Shown piece by piece: positions 55,529 through 64,000 of a stretch of 64,000 nucleotides of DNA. Position numbers and translations under genes: made by a program. Within the stretch, counting starts at the first letter, position 1; the number at the start of each line of letters is the position of its first letter. A model generated the notes under the pieces. The model was not told the DNA's origin and did not search any database. It saw nothing but the letters and a program-made list of their open reading frames with translations. This stretch comes from Anabaena sp. UHCC 0187 (GTDB lineage Bacteria; Cyanobacteriota; Cyanobacteriia; Cyanobacteriales; Nostocaceae). The stretch lies in NCBI RefSeq assembly GCF_009712035.1, contig NZ_VILB01000011.1, positions 395,100 through 459,099 on the forward strand. The letters run 5' to 3'.

Positions 55529-55792
55529 ATGTTTGAGTTAGTCCATGATCCAGTATTGATCAAATTTCTCCATAGTTTAAATACAGAATTAAATTTCACT
55601 ACAGGATTTACTTGGTTAATCATTGCTGTGATTTTATCAATGATTGGTGGTGCAATTGGCGGAATTATCCTTGCAGGTAAAGATTTAGGATACCAATTTG
55701 CAGCGATAATTGGTAGTTTATTTGCACCAGCAGGGGTAATTCCTGCGGTAATTTTCGGGTTATTTATTCTGAATTTATTAGCCAATCACTAG
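55529..55792 (+). CDS. small membrane protein, hypothetical
   Basis: 87 residues with a GGAG ribosome-binding site. An amphipathic start (MFELVHDPVLIKFLHSLNTE) is followed by two hydrophobic helices (FTWLIIAVILSMIGGAIGGI and IIGSLFAPAGVIPAVIFGLF). It is 21 bp after the TPR gene and 8 bp before another small membrane protein gene, so the three are probably an operon. Function unknown. Confidence 0.7.
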   Translation: MFELVHDPVLIKFLHSLNTELNFTTGFTWLIIAVILSMIGGAIGGIILAGKDLGYQFAAIIGSLFAPAGVIPAVIFGLFILNLLANH

Positions 55793-55800
55793 GAGCATAT

Positions 55801-56025
55801 ATGTTAGCATTAACTTGGTTTTCTGTTAAGTTATTTTTCAAGGGTAAACTATTCCGTGACCCTATATATTTTATTCGTCAAACTATTATTGCTAGTGGGA
55901 TTGGCACGGTTATATTGGTATTACTAGCACAAGCATCAATTCCCCTCTGTATTCCCATTGGTGTAGCTAGTTTGACTACAGGTGCAATTATGCCTTTTCT
56001 GTTGCAAGATTTTAGAATGAAATGA
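55801..56025 (+). CDS. small membrane protein, hypothetical
   Basis: 74 residues with TAGGAG upstream. A basic, aromatic N-terminus (WFSVKLFFKGKLFRDPIYFI) precedes two hydrophobic helices (IASGIGTVILVLLAQASIPL, PIGVASLTTGAIMPFLL). Last gene of the probable TPR operon and convergent with prmC. No family recognised. Confidence 0.7.
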   Translation: MLALTWFSVKLFFKGKLFRDPIYFIRQTIIASGIGTVILVLLAQASIPLCIPIGVASLTTGAIMPFLLQDFRMK

Positions 56026-56057
56026 GTGGAAAAACTAACCACTCCAGAACACACGGG

Positions 56058-56957
56058 TTAGGTTTCTACATAAGCCACAGCAAAACGTTCAATTCCCGCT
56101 AAATCAGCATGAATAGAAATATTGCCATAACTACCATGATTTTCTAATAATTCTCGCACCATTTCCGACTGTCCCGCCATCATTTCAATCAACCAAACGC
56201 CACCAGGACGCAAGTAAGCAGGGGAAACATTAATTAAATGACGAATATAGTCTAAACCATCTGCACCACCATCTAAGGCTAAATGTGGCTCATGTTTAAC
56301 TACTTCCGCTTGTAAGGTAAGTACCGTATCACTAGGAATATATGGCGGATTTGATATCATGCCGCTAAACTGACCTTTGAAGGCTTCTAAAGGTTGCCAC
56401 CAAGAACCTTGGTAAAATTGAATTCGCTCCCCAAAACCCAAATTTTCCGCATTAGTTTGAGCAACGGCCAAAGCTGCCGGACTAATATCTACTGCATGAA
56501 TTGTGGCATTTGTCAATACTTCTGCCAATCCCAGAGCTATCGCGCCGCTACCAGTCCCTAAATCCGCCCAGTGTCCGGCTTTCATCTCATTGTTAGCAGC
56601 AACCACAGCCAAATCAATCAACATTTCTGTTTCTGGTCTGGGAATTAAGACCGCATGAGAAACTGCGAGTTGAAAATTTCGCCAAGATGTCATTCCCGCA
56701 ATATACTGAACCGGTAAACGGTCATGTAATCGCCTTTGCCACAATTGCTCTAATTCTGTTAAAGACAATTGCATGGGGATTTGATGCCATGCTTTGAAAG
56801 ATTCTAAACGCAGTGCCAAGCGGTCTAAATTAGCTATTGTTAATAATAACCAATCCACTTCCATGGGGGATATGTCCGCGGCTATAGCTGCTTGAATTGC
56901 AGTTTTTCGCCACTGCCAAAGTTCTAAACCAGAAACCATTTGATTTGGCTTTAACAT
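56058..56957 (-). CDS. prmC: peptide-release-factor glutamine methyltransferase PrmC
   Basis: SAM-dependent methylation of the GGQ glutamine of peptide chain release factors. 299 residues: an N-terminal helical domain (1-95), the SAM-binding motif ADLGTGSGAIALGLAE near 133, and the catalytic NPPY motif in MISNPPYIPSD near 198. The family is unambiguous. The Tic22-like gene lies 19 bp upstream and is probably co-transcribed. Confidence 0.95.
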   Translation of the reverse strand: MLKPNQMVSGLELWQWRKTAIQAAIAADISPMEVDWLLLTIANLDRLALRLESFKAWHQIPMQLSLTELEQLWQRRLHDRLPVQYIAGMTSWRNFQLAVSHAVLIPRPETEMLIDLAVVAANNEMKAGHWADLGTGSGAIALGLAEVLTNATIHAVDISPAALAVAQTNAENLGFGERIQFYQGSWWQPLEAFKGQFSGMISNPPYIPSDTVLTLQAEVVKHEPHLALDGGADGLDYIRHLINVSPAYLRPGGVWLIEMMAGQSEMVRELLENHGSYGNISIHADLAGIERFAVAYVET

Positions 56958-56976
56958 ATCAGGAAGTAAAGATTGT

Positions 56977-57744
56977 TTATTTTTTCTTGGGTTGATTGGG
57001 AACGATAGAACGAATAAATTCTATTGACTCCCGTGAGGGAAACAAGAAAATCTTATTAGTGCTGGGATCATTGCTACTATTGAGTGTGTCAATCACGCCA
57101 TACAAATCTACTACTTGAATTTCTGTATTGGCTGCTTCCTGTGGTTTAGCTTTTTTGAAAGCATCTAAAAGAGCCACTGCTTGTTCTTTTTCAAAATAGA
57201 AAGGAATAAAACGTTCTTTTCCTTGGGGAATGGTCAAATAACTATTTCCTTGCTTGAACTTCGGCACAAATAAAGGAATACCATTAAATTGTTGACCTGG
57301 TTTACCACCAGCATTCAACATAGTTCTAGCTACATCAATTTGTTGTTTTGTGGGTACTAAAGTAAAAACTACAGCCGAATCTTTTTTCTTATTATTTTCT
57401 ACTACTAATTTATAGTAATCTGCTAAGGAAACAGGTCTAACCTGAATAGTGCTTGCTAATTTGGGATTTTCTTTTTTTAAACGACCTTCGAGGAAAGTTT
57501 GGGCATCTTTCTTACTAATAAAAAATCCTATTTGAGAAATAGTTTTAGATTCATTTTTTCTGGAGATAACTACAAATTCTCCTTTGGGATTAGTCAGTGT
57601 AAAAACAGGGACTTCCTGTAAAGTTTTTACTACCTGTTCCTGTGGTAAAGCTAACGCTTGCAGATTATTCATTCCTGGTAATCCTGCAAACATTACACTT
57701 CCTGCAAGACCCAATGTTAAGCCCCAACGTACTAATAATTTCAT
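56977..57744 (-). CDS. Tic22-family periplasmic protein
   Basis: 255 residues from ATG 57744, with GAGGA six bases upstream; a GTG at 57750 overlaps that site. A signal peptide (MKLLVRWGLTLGLAGSVMFA, cleavage around QALA) is followed by a Tic22-like domain: VVKTLQEVPVFTLTNPKGEF, GFFISKKDAQTFLEGRLKKE, and GIPLFVPKFKQGNSYLTIPQ. Tic22 is needed for outer-membrane biogenesis in cyanobacteria and protein import in plastids. Confidence 0.9.
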   Translation of the reverse strand: MKLLVRWGLTLGLAGSVMFAGLPGMNNLQALALPQEQVVKTLQEVPVFTLTNPKGEFVVISRKNESKTISQIGFFISKKDAQTFLEGRLKKENPKLASTIQVRPVSLADYYKLVVENNKKKDSAVVFTLVPTKQQIDVARTMLNAGGKPGQQFNGIPLFVPKFKQGNSYLTIPQGKERFIPFYFEKEQAVALLDAFKKAKPQEAANTEIQVVDLYGVIDTLNSSNDPSTNKIFLFPSRESIEFIRSIVPNQPKKK

Positions 57745-57863
57745 GATCACTCCTCGTGTTAATTTTATGCCCTAGCCAAAAGTCTGAACATCCTATTATA
57801 AGTCTTCTCCACAGATCAGTAATATCCTGATGCTTTGAAGATGACAAGACTGTGTAGTCACCG

Positions 57864-57915
57864 AGTCAGGAGTCAGGAGTCAGGAGTCAGGATTCAGGAG
57901 TCAGGATTCAGGAGT
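57864..57915. repeat. AGTCAGG heptamers
   Basis: AGTCAGG/ATTCAGG repeated about seven times, including two variants with ATTCAGG, and followed by GAAAGAAAGAAA and AAGTAAGAAAG purine stretches. Confidence 0.85.
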
Positions 57916-57972
57916 CAGGAGAAAGAAAGAAAGAAAGAAAGAAGTAAGAAGTAAGAAAGAAGTAAGAAAATT

Positions 57973-58137
57973 AGCCAGTCCCTAGTCCCTAGTCCCCAGT
58001 CCCCAGTCCCTAGTCCCTAGTTCCCAGTCCCTAGTCCCCAGTCCCCAGTCCCTAGTCCCTAGTTCCCAGTCCCTAGTCCCTAGTCCCCAGTCCCCAGTCC
58101 CTAGTCCCCAGTCCCCAGTCCCCAGTCCCCAGTCCCT
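57973..58137. repeat. AGTCCCT/AGTCCCC heptamer array (about 23 units)
   Basis: The longest heptamer array of the window: AGTCCCT and AGTCCCC alternate irregularly, with occasional AGTTCCC. It ends inside the stop codon of the Hsp70-like gene (minus strand TAG). On the minus strand one frame is open throughout and would read repeats of DWGLGTR; I do not treat this as a gene. Confidence 0.9.
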
Positions 58138-61100
58138 AAACCTGACTTTGTAAAAGGTAACTATATGGTTCGTCAAGAGATTGAACGGTACTAGATTTGA
58201 TGGTATCTAAATAACGTAGTAATAACTGAACCTGTTGAGAGTTAGGACGATAAGAAAGATTACCTTGTTTCTCAAATAAGGGAGAAATACCGGAAGTCAA
58301 GGCAGCTATGGCCTTGTAATCAGGATTTTCTTGGGAGTGGTGGGTAAGCCAAAGGTTATCGGCAGCCGTAGGAATCAAACCTGGTGGTAGTTCACCTTCT
58401 AAAAAGGCTAATAACCGCTGCTGACATATACGGGTATTGATACCACGACTTTCAAATAACTGCAAGACTTCACCAAAGGATAAAGAACGGTTGGGTAATA
58501 GTTTCAGCAATTCAGAAAATAAGAAATAATCTGTGTATTGTTGTTTAGGTATGTCTAAAACCTGGGGATGTAAAGGTAACATAGCTAAACCTAGTGCCAC
58601 CCGACTACAATTAGGAGCGCCATTTTCACCTAGATATAAATCTTGAATAATCTTGGCATTAGGTAGTTTTTGCCGTAACCAACGGTTAATAGTGCCGACG
58701 GTTGCCACACCACCGCAGAGGATAGCTTGATTAATAGCTTCGGTGGGAATACCACGGGCTACTAATAATTTATTAAGTTCTCGATTCAGACGACGGACAA
58801 AAGGAACAAAAACTTGACTTTCCAAATCTCGGCGTTGCAATACCCAAGACTGGTCTGCGAATTCTAGGGTAAAAGTTTCTTGATGTTGTAAAATCAACTT
58901 TAAAGCTAAAGCCGCATCTAACAAAGCCTGTCCGAGCAGGGAACTTTCTAGACGTTGCTGGAAGCGAATCCGCACTTGTGTATCTGGTTCTCCCACTTTG
59001 GGTAATGTCAATGTTTCCAAACCCAAACTAGAAAATTCCATGTGGTCTAAACCAGGAATTGAGGGTTGCCAATGCCAAGGATTTGCATTGGCAGATTGAT
59101 GATGAGATTGTCCAGGTTGACGGGGTTGGCGGGATTTTGGTGGTAGTAATAACTGACAAATAATATCCTGTTCAATGCCTTTACCAGAGTAGGCAAAATT
59201 GTGGAGCATGAAATCTTTGTGCGTCAATTCTCCCAAATTTGCTGGTATATCTACCAAAGTCATTTCTACAAGTGTCGCCCCAATATTAATGGCTAAAGTG
59301 TTACCTAGTAGGGGATAATTGCTAGTTTTTAAAGGTTGCAAACCCTGATTTTCACTGATTTGGATAAATTGGCCATTAGCACTGTCTAATTCTGGCAGCA
59401 AACTAGCGATCGCTTCCTCCACAAAAAAGATTTGTTGAGGATGGGAAACAAGTTGACTGGTAAGAATAGCTTCCCGCACATTAAAGCGATATTGTTCAGT
59501 CCAACTAGAAGGATAAGTACAAATTACCCCAGCGATATTCTTAATCACTTTGGAGAAAGTTGGGATATTCATTCCCACCGCATTCGCAATTAAAGCAGGT
59601 GTGGTACTAGTTTGACTAGACCTGAGAGTTAATAGTAGCTTAGAAAGCGATCGCACCACCCAAATTAAAGGCCCGGCGGAAAATTCATTTAATTGCAACA
59701 TTGGTTCCCATTTTTGTCGTTCTGGTTGGTAGGGAACTGCTATTTGTAAAAGGGGTTTTAACTGTGCTGAGTAAAGATGAGGGGAAACTTCTTTTTCTCC
59801 ACTTTGCCCCTGACGAGAAGCTGAATTAGTCGGTAAATAAACTTCTGCCGGTAAGCGGAATGATTGCTGAAAAGAAGAACTACCATTTTGCTGTTCTGCT
59901 GACCAATAAATGGGATGAAGTACCAATTTCGAGCGATTCAACAAAGCCGCAGAAATCCCTGTTGTCCCAATATCAATTCCTAAATACCAAGTTGTATCTA
60001 GAGTATCACCTGGGATTAGATCATGATTTTTATCATCAGGAATTGCGGGTTGAGGAGTGGTAATTGGGGATTGCTGACTAGTAACTGAAAATTGAGAAGT
60101 ATCTTCTTTTTGATCTTCTATATATGTCTGAGTTGTTAAACTTAAATCTTCTTGCTGAGGGGGAAGTATAGTTACAGTATCAACTGGATTTTCAACATTT
60201 AACTGTGTTGTTGATTCCCCAGGAGAATTTAATGGTTGATCAAAATTAGCTAAATCTTGATCTAATTGTTGCAACTGCTTTGCATCCAAAATAATTTCTG
60301 GGATACCAGCACCGTCATTATCTCCCAAATATAGTAAATTTTCCACTGGAGAAGCAGCCACGGAATCAGATACCATGATTGGTGGTAATGTCACCGCAGA
60401 AATATCGGCTGTACTAGTTTCTAATGCTATTTGTTCATGACCAGGATCAACTAATAAATCAGTCAGAACTATAATTGTATCAGCACTATTTGGTTCTTCC
60501 TCAACCTGTTCTGTGATAACAACTTCTGTTGCTACTGGTGTTTCTTGTGGTGAAGATATTACTTCATCCTGGTGAGAAATCTCAGAAATTACGACTGGAA
60601 AATTGTAGTTTTCATCATCTTGTGGTTCACCCCAAAGATTTGGTAGTAACAACAACTCTTCTTTTGGTTCTTCCAACATAGTTGGGGGTGTAATGTCAGC
60701 CACACTAGCAACTGTCAGACTGCTAATTTCCGGTGGTGAAACAGCATCACTAACCACTTCAGAAGACATGGATAAACTGCCATCTTCGTTGAGTACAGTA
60801 TCATGAGAAAATGATAAATTCAGCGATGAAGAAATTTCTGGATTAAAGAAACTTGCATAAAGTTCGTCTACCTGATCAGCAATTGTTAATTGTAACTCTT
60901 TTGCCCCTTGTGGTTGCTCTTCTAATAAATCTGTTTCCAAACTAATTGGGACTATTTCCGCAGGAGGAGTTGCTAGAGTTACATCTTCTGAATCTGTTGA
61001 ATCTGTTAATTCTTCGACGACCGGGGACCGATCTAATAATGGTGATGCTGAGACTATTTCAGGATTGACATCAGAAATTAACGGCTCATTAATTAGGAAT

Positions 61101-61936
61101 TGCTGTTGTAAATATTGAGTCAAATTATTTAAGAACTTTGCCATTAACTGTTCACCTTGCATCCCTTGACTGTGCATTTTTGCTAGTGCTTGGGAGAGGG
61201 ACTGATAATAGGTGTTAATATTACATTCTAAAGCTTCAAAAACAATATTGACAGTTCCATCTAAGGAAAGCAAGCGTTGATCTAAATCCCGCGCCAAATT
61301 TGCTAACTGTTCTACCCGCTCTGCTGATTCCAAAATAGGCTGCATGGCAGAGGTAACAGCTTCTAAATTTTGTGAATTAGGGTTGATTGTCGCACTAGCA
61401 TTTGATTTTAAATGTGGGACTAAACGACCCATGAGAACTTCTAAAAATTCACCAATCATTTGCTCTTGATTTGCTAACTGCTGGCTTAAGGAATAGTTTT
61501 GCAGTCGCTTTTGATCTAGTTGCCTAATTTCCTGAATAAGACTGGCTCTTTCTGCCAATAATCTTGATAGTTCTGCTTGTAAAGGCTCAAGTAAAACACT
61601 AAACTCTTGTGTTATCTGTACCGCTTCAATATTATTTAGCTCTCGTGGAGGTGGAGAAGACCCGACCACAGGTTGGATATTACCCTGCTGGTTAAATTGC
61701 GTCAATAGAGATGAAAATGCTGGTGCCGGAGGTGGGGTGGTTGTTTCGGAGACTACCTCATTCTTGGCTACTTGATCATCGTTCAGTTGCACCAAAAAAT
61801 CACGTACCCGTTGTAAAACCTCTTTTTCCTGTTGTCCTTGGTTAGACAGAAACTTAGAAATACCTTTAGCACTGTGGGACAGTAAGTGATCAATATCTGC
61901 AATTAGTTGGTGAATTTCATCAATATGGGAAGTCAC
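58136..61936 (-). CDS. large Hsp70/actin-fold protein with N-terminal coiled coil and acidic linker
   Basis: 1,266 residues from a GTG at 61936. N-terminal helical/coiled-coil region (about 1-290: EPLQAELSRLLAERASLIQE), then a disordered Glu/Thr/Pro/Val-rich acidic linker (about 300-645), then an Hsp70-like nucleotide-binding domain starting TTWYLGIDIGTTGISAALLN near 649 and including CTYPSSWTEQYRFNVREAIL and AILCGGVATVGTINRWLRQK, with a C-terminal helical end. The canonical substrate-binding domain of DnaK is absent. The cellular role is unknown; a chaperone function is not shown. The stop codon lies in a heptamer repeat. Confidence 0.85.
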   Translation of the reverse strand: MTSHIDEIHQLIADIDHLLSHSAKGISKFLSNQGQQEKEVLQRVRDFLVQLNDDQVAKNEVVSETTTPPPAPAFSSLLTQFNQQGNIQPVVGSSPPPRELNNIEAVQITQEFSVLLEPLQAELSRLLAERASLIQEIRQLDQKRLQNYSLSQQLANQEQMIGEFLEVLMGRLVPHLKSNASATINPNSQNLEAVTSAMQPILESAERVEQLANLARDLDQRLLSLDGTVNIVFEALECNINTYYQSLSQALAKMHSQGMQGEQLMAKFLNNLTQYLQQQFLINEPLISDVNPEIVSASPLLDRSPVVEELTDSTDSEDVTLATPPAEIVPISLETDLLEEQPQGAKELQLTIADQVDELYASFFNPEISSSLNLSFSHDTVLNEDGSLSMSSEVVSDAVSPPEISSLTVASVADITPPTMLEEPKEELLLLPNLWGEPQDDENYNFPVVISEISHQDEVISSPQETPVATEVVITEQVEEEPNSADTIIVLTDLLVDPGHEQIALETSTADISAVTLPPIMVSDSVAASPVENLLYLGDNDGAGIPEIILDAKQLQQLDQDLANFDQPLNSPGESTTQLNVENPVDTVTILPPQQEDLSLTTQTYIEDQKEDTSQFSVTSQQSPITTPQPAIPDDKNHDLIPGDTLDTTWYLGIDIGTTGISAALLNRSKLVLHPIYWSAEQQNGSSSFQQSFRLPAEVYLPTNSASRQGQSGEKEVSPHLYSAQLKPLLQIAVPYQPERQKWEPMLQLNEFSAGPLIWVVRSLSKLLLTLRSSQTSTTPALIANAVGMNIPTFSKVIKNIAGVICTYPSSWTEQYRFNVREAILTSQLVSHPQQIFFVEEAIASLLPELDSANGQFIQISENQGLQPLKTSNYPLLGNTLAINIGATLVEMTLVDIPANLGELTHKDFMLHNFAYSGKGIEQDIICQLLLPPKSRQPRQPGQSHHQSANANPWHWQPSIPGLDHMEFSSLGLETLTLPKVGEPDTQVRIRFQQRLESSLLGQALLDAALALKLILQHQETFTLEFADQSWVLQRRDLESQVFVPFVRRLNRELNKLLVARGIPTEAINQAILCGGVATVGTINRWLRQKLPNAKIIQDLYLGENGAPNCSRVALGLAMLPLHPQVLDIPKQQYTDYFLFSELLKLLPNRSLSFGEVLQLFESRGINTRICQQRLLAFLEGELPPGLIPTAADNLWLTHHSQENPDYKAIAALTSGISPLFEKQGNLSYRPNSQQVQLLLRYLDTIKSSTVQSLDEPYSYLLQSQV

Positions 61937-62511
61937 GTTAAATTACCTTAGTGAGAAATGTACGTTGATGTGTAAGAGCTTGACAATTAAAGAAGTTTTG
62001 AGGATCAAAATTTGTGCTTTATACTTCCAAGGATAATTATGTTACCAATTACTCGTATTAGTCATGATTGTCAATCAGTTTTTGTCAGAATTCAGCCAGG
62101 AGTAGAACGGGAAAAGTTTGTGGTGTCAGCTTTTGCGCCTTTTTACAGATGTTTAATAAAAAATAACTCTCGGTATTGCTTAAGTTCTATCTATCTGAGA
62201 TGATGAAGGAAAGGCACAGAGAATATACGGATATTCTGTTTTTTTATATTTCTCTAGTACATAGAGTGAATTTTTCTAAGTGTATTTAGGCTAATTATTG
62301 TAAAATTTTTTAACAATAACTTATCCATACTGAAATAGAGTAATATCTAAGATTATTGATAAAAAACCCTATTCTCGCTTTTTTATGTAACATAGTCTGA
62401 GTCGGATTTCTAAAAATCTCTGTTAAACGCCGTTGTACTTTGATAGGGTAGGTTTAAAATAACAATCTTATTTGTTGTGATGATAGCAGCTTTGATAATC
62501 AAGATGTCCTG
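61937..62511. other. 575-bp divergent intergenic region
   Basis: Between the Hsp70-like gene and the CRP-family regulator. AT-rich, with a short unconvincing frame at 62012-62203. Both promoters should lie here; no CRP or NtcA palindrome was identified with confidence. Confidence 0.5.
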
Positions 62512-63210
62512 ATGGAAGAACGATATAATACAAATAATCCGGCTTATACATGGATGATATCATCTCCTTTTTTTGAAGACTTGCCAGAACCAGGTGTAGA
62601 AAAAGCTCTTACTCACCTTGTCACCCGGACTCACCCAGGTAATCAAGTAATTTTACTGGAAAATGACTGGGGCGGTTCGGTATATTTTATTGTAGATGGA
62701 TGGGTAAAAATTCGTACATATAATCTCGATGGGAAAGAGGTAACGCTGAATATTATTGGCAAAGGAGAATTATTTGGGGAAATGGCAGCAATGGATGAAG
62801 TCCCTCGTTCTACAGATGTAATTACTCTCACTGCGACAACAATAGCGAGTATCCCTGCTCAAGATTTTGTCAATTTCCTGCATACAGAACCTTTAGCGGG
62901 GCTAAGATTGTCCCAGTTAATGGCTAGAAGGTTACGACAGGTAAATCGCAGGTTGCGGCTGCGGGAATCGGATAGTCAGTCACGGGTGGCTGATACCTTA
63001 CTATTTTTGGCAGAGGGGCAAGGAAAACAAGGCAACACAGGCACGGAAATTCCTAATTTACCCCATCGGGAATTAAGTAGTTTAAGTGGACTGGCACGGG
63101 AAACTGTGACAAGAGTGCTGACAAGACTAGAAAAAAAAGGGTTGATTGTTAGGGATCAAGATAGAATCCGGATTCCTGATTGGTCAGCTTTGGAAAAAAC
63201 CATAGTTTAA
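62512..63210 (+). CDS. CRP/FNR-family transcription regulator
   Basis: 232 residues. A cNMP-binding-like beta-roll (about 20-140: GNQVILLENDWGGSVYFIVD, KGELFGEMAAMDEVPRSTDV), a long dimerisation helix (LSQLMARRLRQVNRRLRLRE) and a winged-helix HTH (about 185-225: LSSLSGLARETVTRVLTRLE, KKGLIVRD). Arg-Ser-Thr in the phosphate-binding cassette resembles CRP-type sensors, but the ligand is unknown. A relation to DevH, a heterocyst-maturation regulator of this family, is possible; I cannot decide it by eye. The next gene starts 14 bp downstream. Confidence 0.88.
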   Translation: MEERYNTNNPAYTWMISSPFFEDLPEPGVEKALTHLVTRTHPGNQVILLENDWGGSVYFIVDGWVKIRTYNLDGKEVTLNIIGKGELFGEMAAMDEVPRSTDVITLTATTIASIPAQDFVNFLHTEPLAGLRLSQLMARRLRQVNRRLRLRESDSQSRVADTLLFLAEGQGKQGNTGTEIPNLPHRELSSLSGLARETVTRVLTRLEKKGLIVRDQDRIRIPDWSALEKTIV

Positions 63211-63224
63211 TTTAGTTGCCCTGC

Positions 63225-63935
63225 ATGAGTATTGTTAATTCTCTCCCAGAAGAACCAGAAGCAGATTCATCTCCTGAATCTCCTCCCCAAAGCCAATTAC
63301 ATTACCAACCTCTTAAAGTTGAAAGTACCTTGAGGATGGTAGAAACGGCTTTTTTAGCCAGTACAGCCAGTTTAATTTGGTTTATTAATTTTTATTTTCC
63401 CTTGGGTCCAGTATTGCGGGTATTTTTCCCCATCCCCATTGCTTTGGTGTATTTACGTTGGGGTAAACGGGCAGCTTGGATGGCAGCGGTGACTTCTGGG
63501 TTACTGTTATCTGTACTCATGGGACCAGTTCGCAGTTTATTATTTGTCATGCCTTTTGGCTTCATGGGCGTGATGTTAGGGGCAACTTGGTATCGTCGTG
63601 TGCCTTGGATTGTTTCGATTACTTTAGGAACGCTGTTGGGGACGCTGGGGGTGTTTTTTCGGTTATGGTTTTTATCTGTGTTATCTGGACAAGACCTCTG
63701 GATTTATGTGATTAACCAGGTGACAGAAATTATTGAATGGATTTTTTTAAAGTTGGAATTGTTAATGATTCCCAATTTATTATTAATTCAATTCGGAGCG
63801 ATCGCTCTTATTCTCATCAATAATTTTATTTACTTGTTTATCATCCATCTTACTGCTTGGTTACTTTTAGATCGCTTAGGAAATCCCATTCCCCGTCCAC
63901 CTCATTGGGTGCAAGTGCTAATGGATTATGAATAG
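63225..63935 (+). CDS. DUF2232-family integral membrane protein
   Basis: 236 residues from ATG 63225 (a TTG at 63216 is also in frame). A hydrophilic N-terminus of about 40 residues is followed by about six hydrophobic helices, including LRVFFPIPIALVYLRWGKRA, which is typical of this DUF2232/YybS-like family of small-molecule permease-like proteins. Substrate unknown. Probably co-transcribed with the CRP-family gene. Confidence 0.8.
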   Translation: MSIVNSLPEEPEADSSPESPPQSQLHYQPLKVESTLRMVETAFLASTASLIWFINFYFPLGPVLRVFFPIPIALVYLRWGKRAAWMAAVTSGLLLSVLMGPVRSLLFVMPFGFMGVMLGATWYRRVPWIVSITLGTLLGTLGVFFRLWFLSVLSGQDLWIYVINQVTEIIEWIFLKLELLMIPNLLLIQFGAIALILINNFIYLFIIHLTAWLLLDRLGNPIPRPPHWVQVLMDYE

Positions 63936-63937
63936 TC

Positions 63938-64000
63938 ATAACTATGATTTGCGTGATTAGTTTGATTTATGTGACTAATTTGATTTAGATGATTAATCAG
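63938..64000. repeat. AACTATGATT-type repeat, cut by window end
   Basis: TAACTATGATTTGCGTGATT followed by degenerate TTTGATTTATGTGACTAAT iterations up to the window end. The beginning matches the left arm of the 7390-7480 inverted repeat, so this is probably the left half of another copy located after the DUF2232 gene. Confidence 0.5.

Noticed and set aside
57982..58176. 64-codon minus-strand frame of DWGLGTR repeats
   Set aside because: It is produced by a heptamer array, where all frames repeat every 21 bp; it has no ribosome-binding site and overlaps the end of the Hsp70-like gene.
62012..62203. 63-residue plus-strand frame
   Set aside because: No domain, no ribosome-binding site and unlikely composition; it lies in a divergent promoter region.

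Overview
The window is chromosomal DNA from a filamentous, heterocyst-forming, nitrogen-fixing cyanobacterium (order Nostocales). Four things point to this: HIP1 octamers (GCGATCGC) scattered through genes, heptameric tandem repeats between genes, typical cyanobacterial genes (psb29/thf1, ndhS, ycf20-like, a photosystem II S4 protein, gap2, a shortened kaiA), and uptake-hydrogenase genes with a developmentally excisable element in hupL. The DNA is AT-rich. I cannot fix genus or species from the sequence alone; the kaiA-kaiB-kaiC-tolC(hgdD) order matches that of Anabaena/Nostoc.

Layout. 1-10.6 kb: 5' part of murC, then gap2, thiL, D-glycerate 3-kinase, a Ycf20-like protein, a lipoprotein, a GT39 glycosyltransferase and a large CBS-hybrid histidine kinase. 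10.6-16 kb: the clock operon kaiABC followed by a TolC/HgdD-type outer-membrane protein. 16-35 kb: housekeeping and conserved cyanobacterial genes (PSII S4 protein, tRNA-Val(GAC), PEP carboxylase, GH15/phosphorylase-kinase-like protein, ExbB/ExbD, Thf1, STAS protein, hemF, Mrp ATPase, RodA, NdhS). 35-44 kb: more accessory in character, with a CBS-histidine kinase, a shattered SagB-type nitroreductase pseudogene, hupW, a SET-domain protein, a small-protein/HNH pair and a Ser/Thr kinase-GUN4 fusion. 44.5-52.3 kb: hupSL, with hupL split by a 5,098-bp element. 52.5-64 kb: S4 protein, narM, mobA, a TPR protein with two small membrane proteins, prmC, a Tic22-like protein, a 1,266-residue Hsp70-like protein, a CRP-family regulator and a DUF2232 membrane protein.

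The main feature is the hupL element (45669-50766). It is bounded by a 17-bp direct repeat with one mismatch that lies inside hupL codons. It carries an XisC-type tyrosine recombinase next to one end, a protein with a PD-(D/E)XK-like signature, a nucleotidyltransferase-like toxin candidate with an overlapping partner gene, and another small gene. Removal of the element would restore a 531-codon hupL, so in the arrangement given here full-length uptake hydrogenase cannot be made. hupW, whose product matures HupL by C-terminal cleavage, lies 4.6 kb downstream on the same strand. narM and mobA beyond hupS give the neighbourhood a nitrogen-metabolism flavour.

Intergenic DNA is rich in repeats: (TCCTGAC)n, (CCCCAAT)n, (GGGGACT)n and related arrays, long palindromes that often sit where terminators would be, a multi-hairpin element near 53.4 kb, a degenerate repeat cluster at 22.2-22.6 kb, and a palindromic repeat that has extended the 3' end of the HNH gene. 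There are no rRNA genes and no CRISPR arrays.
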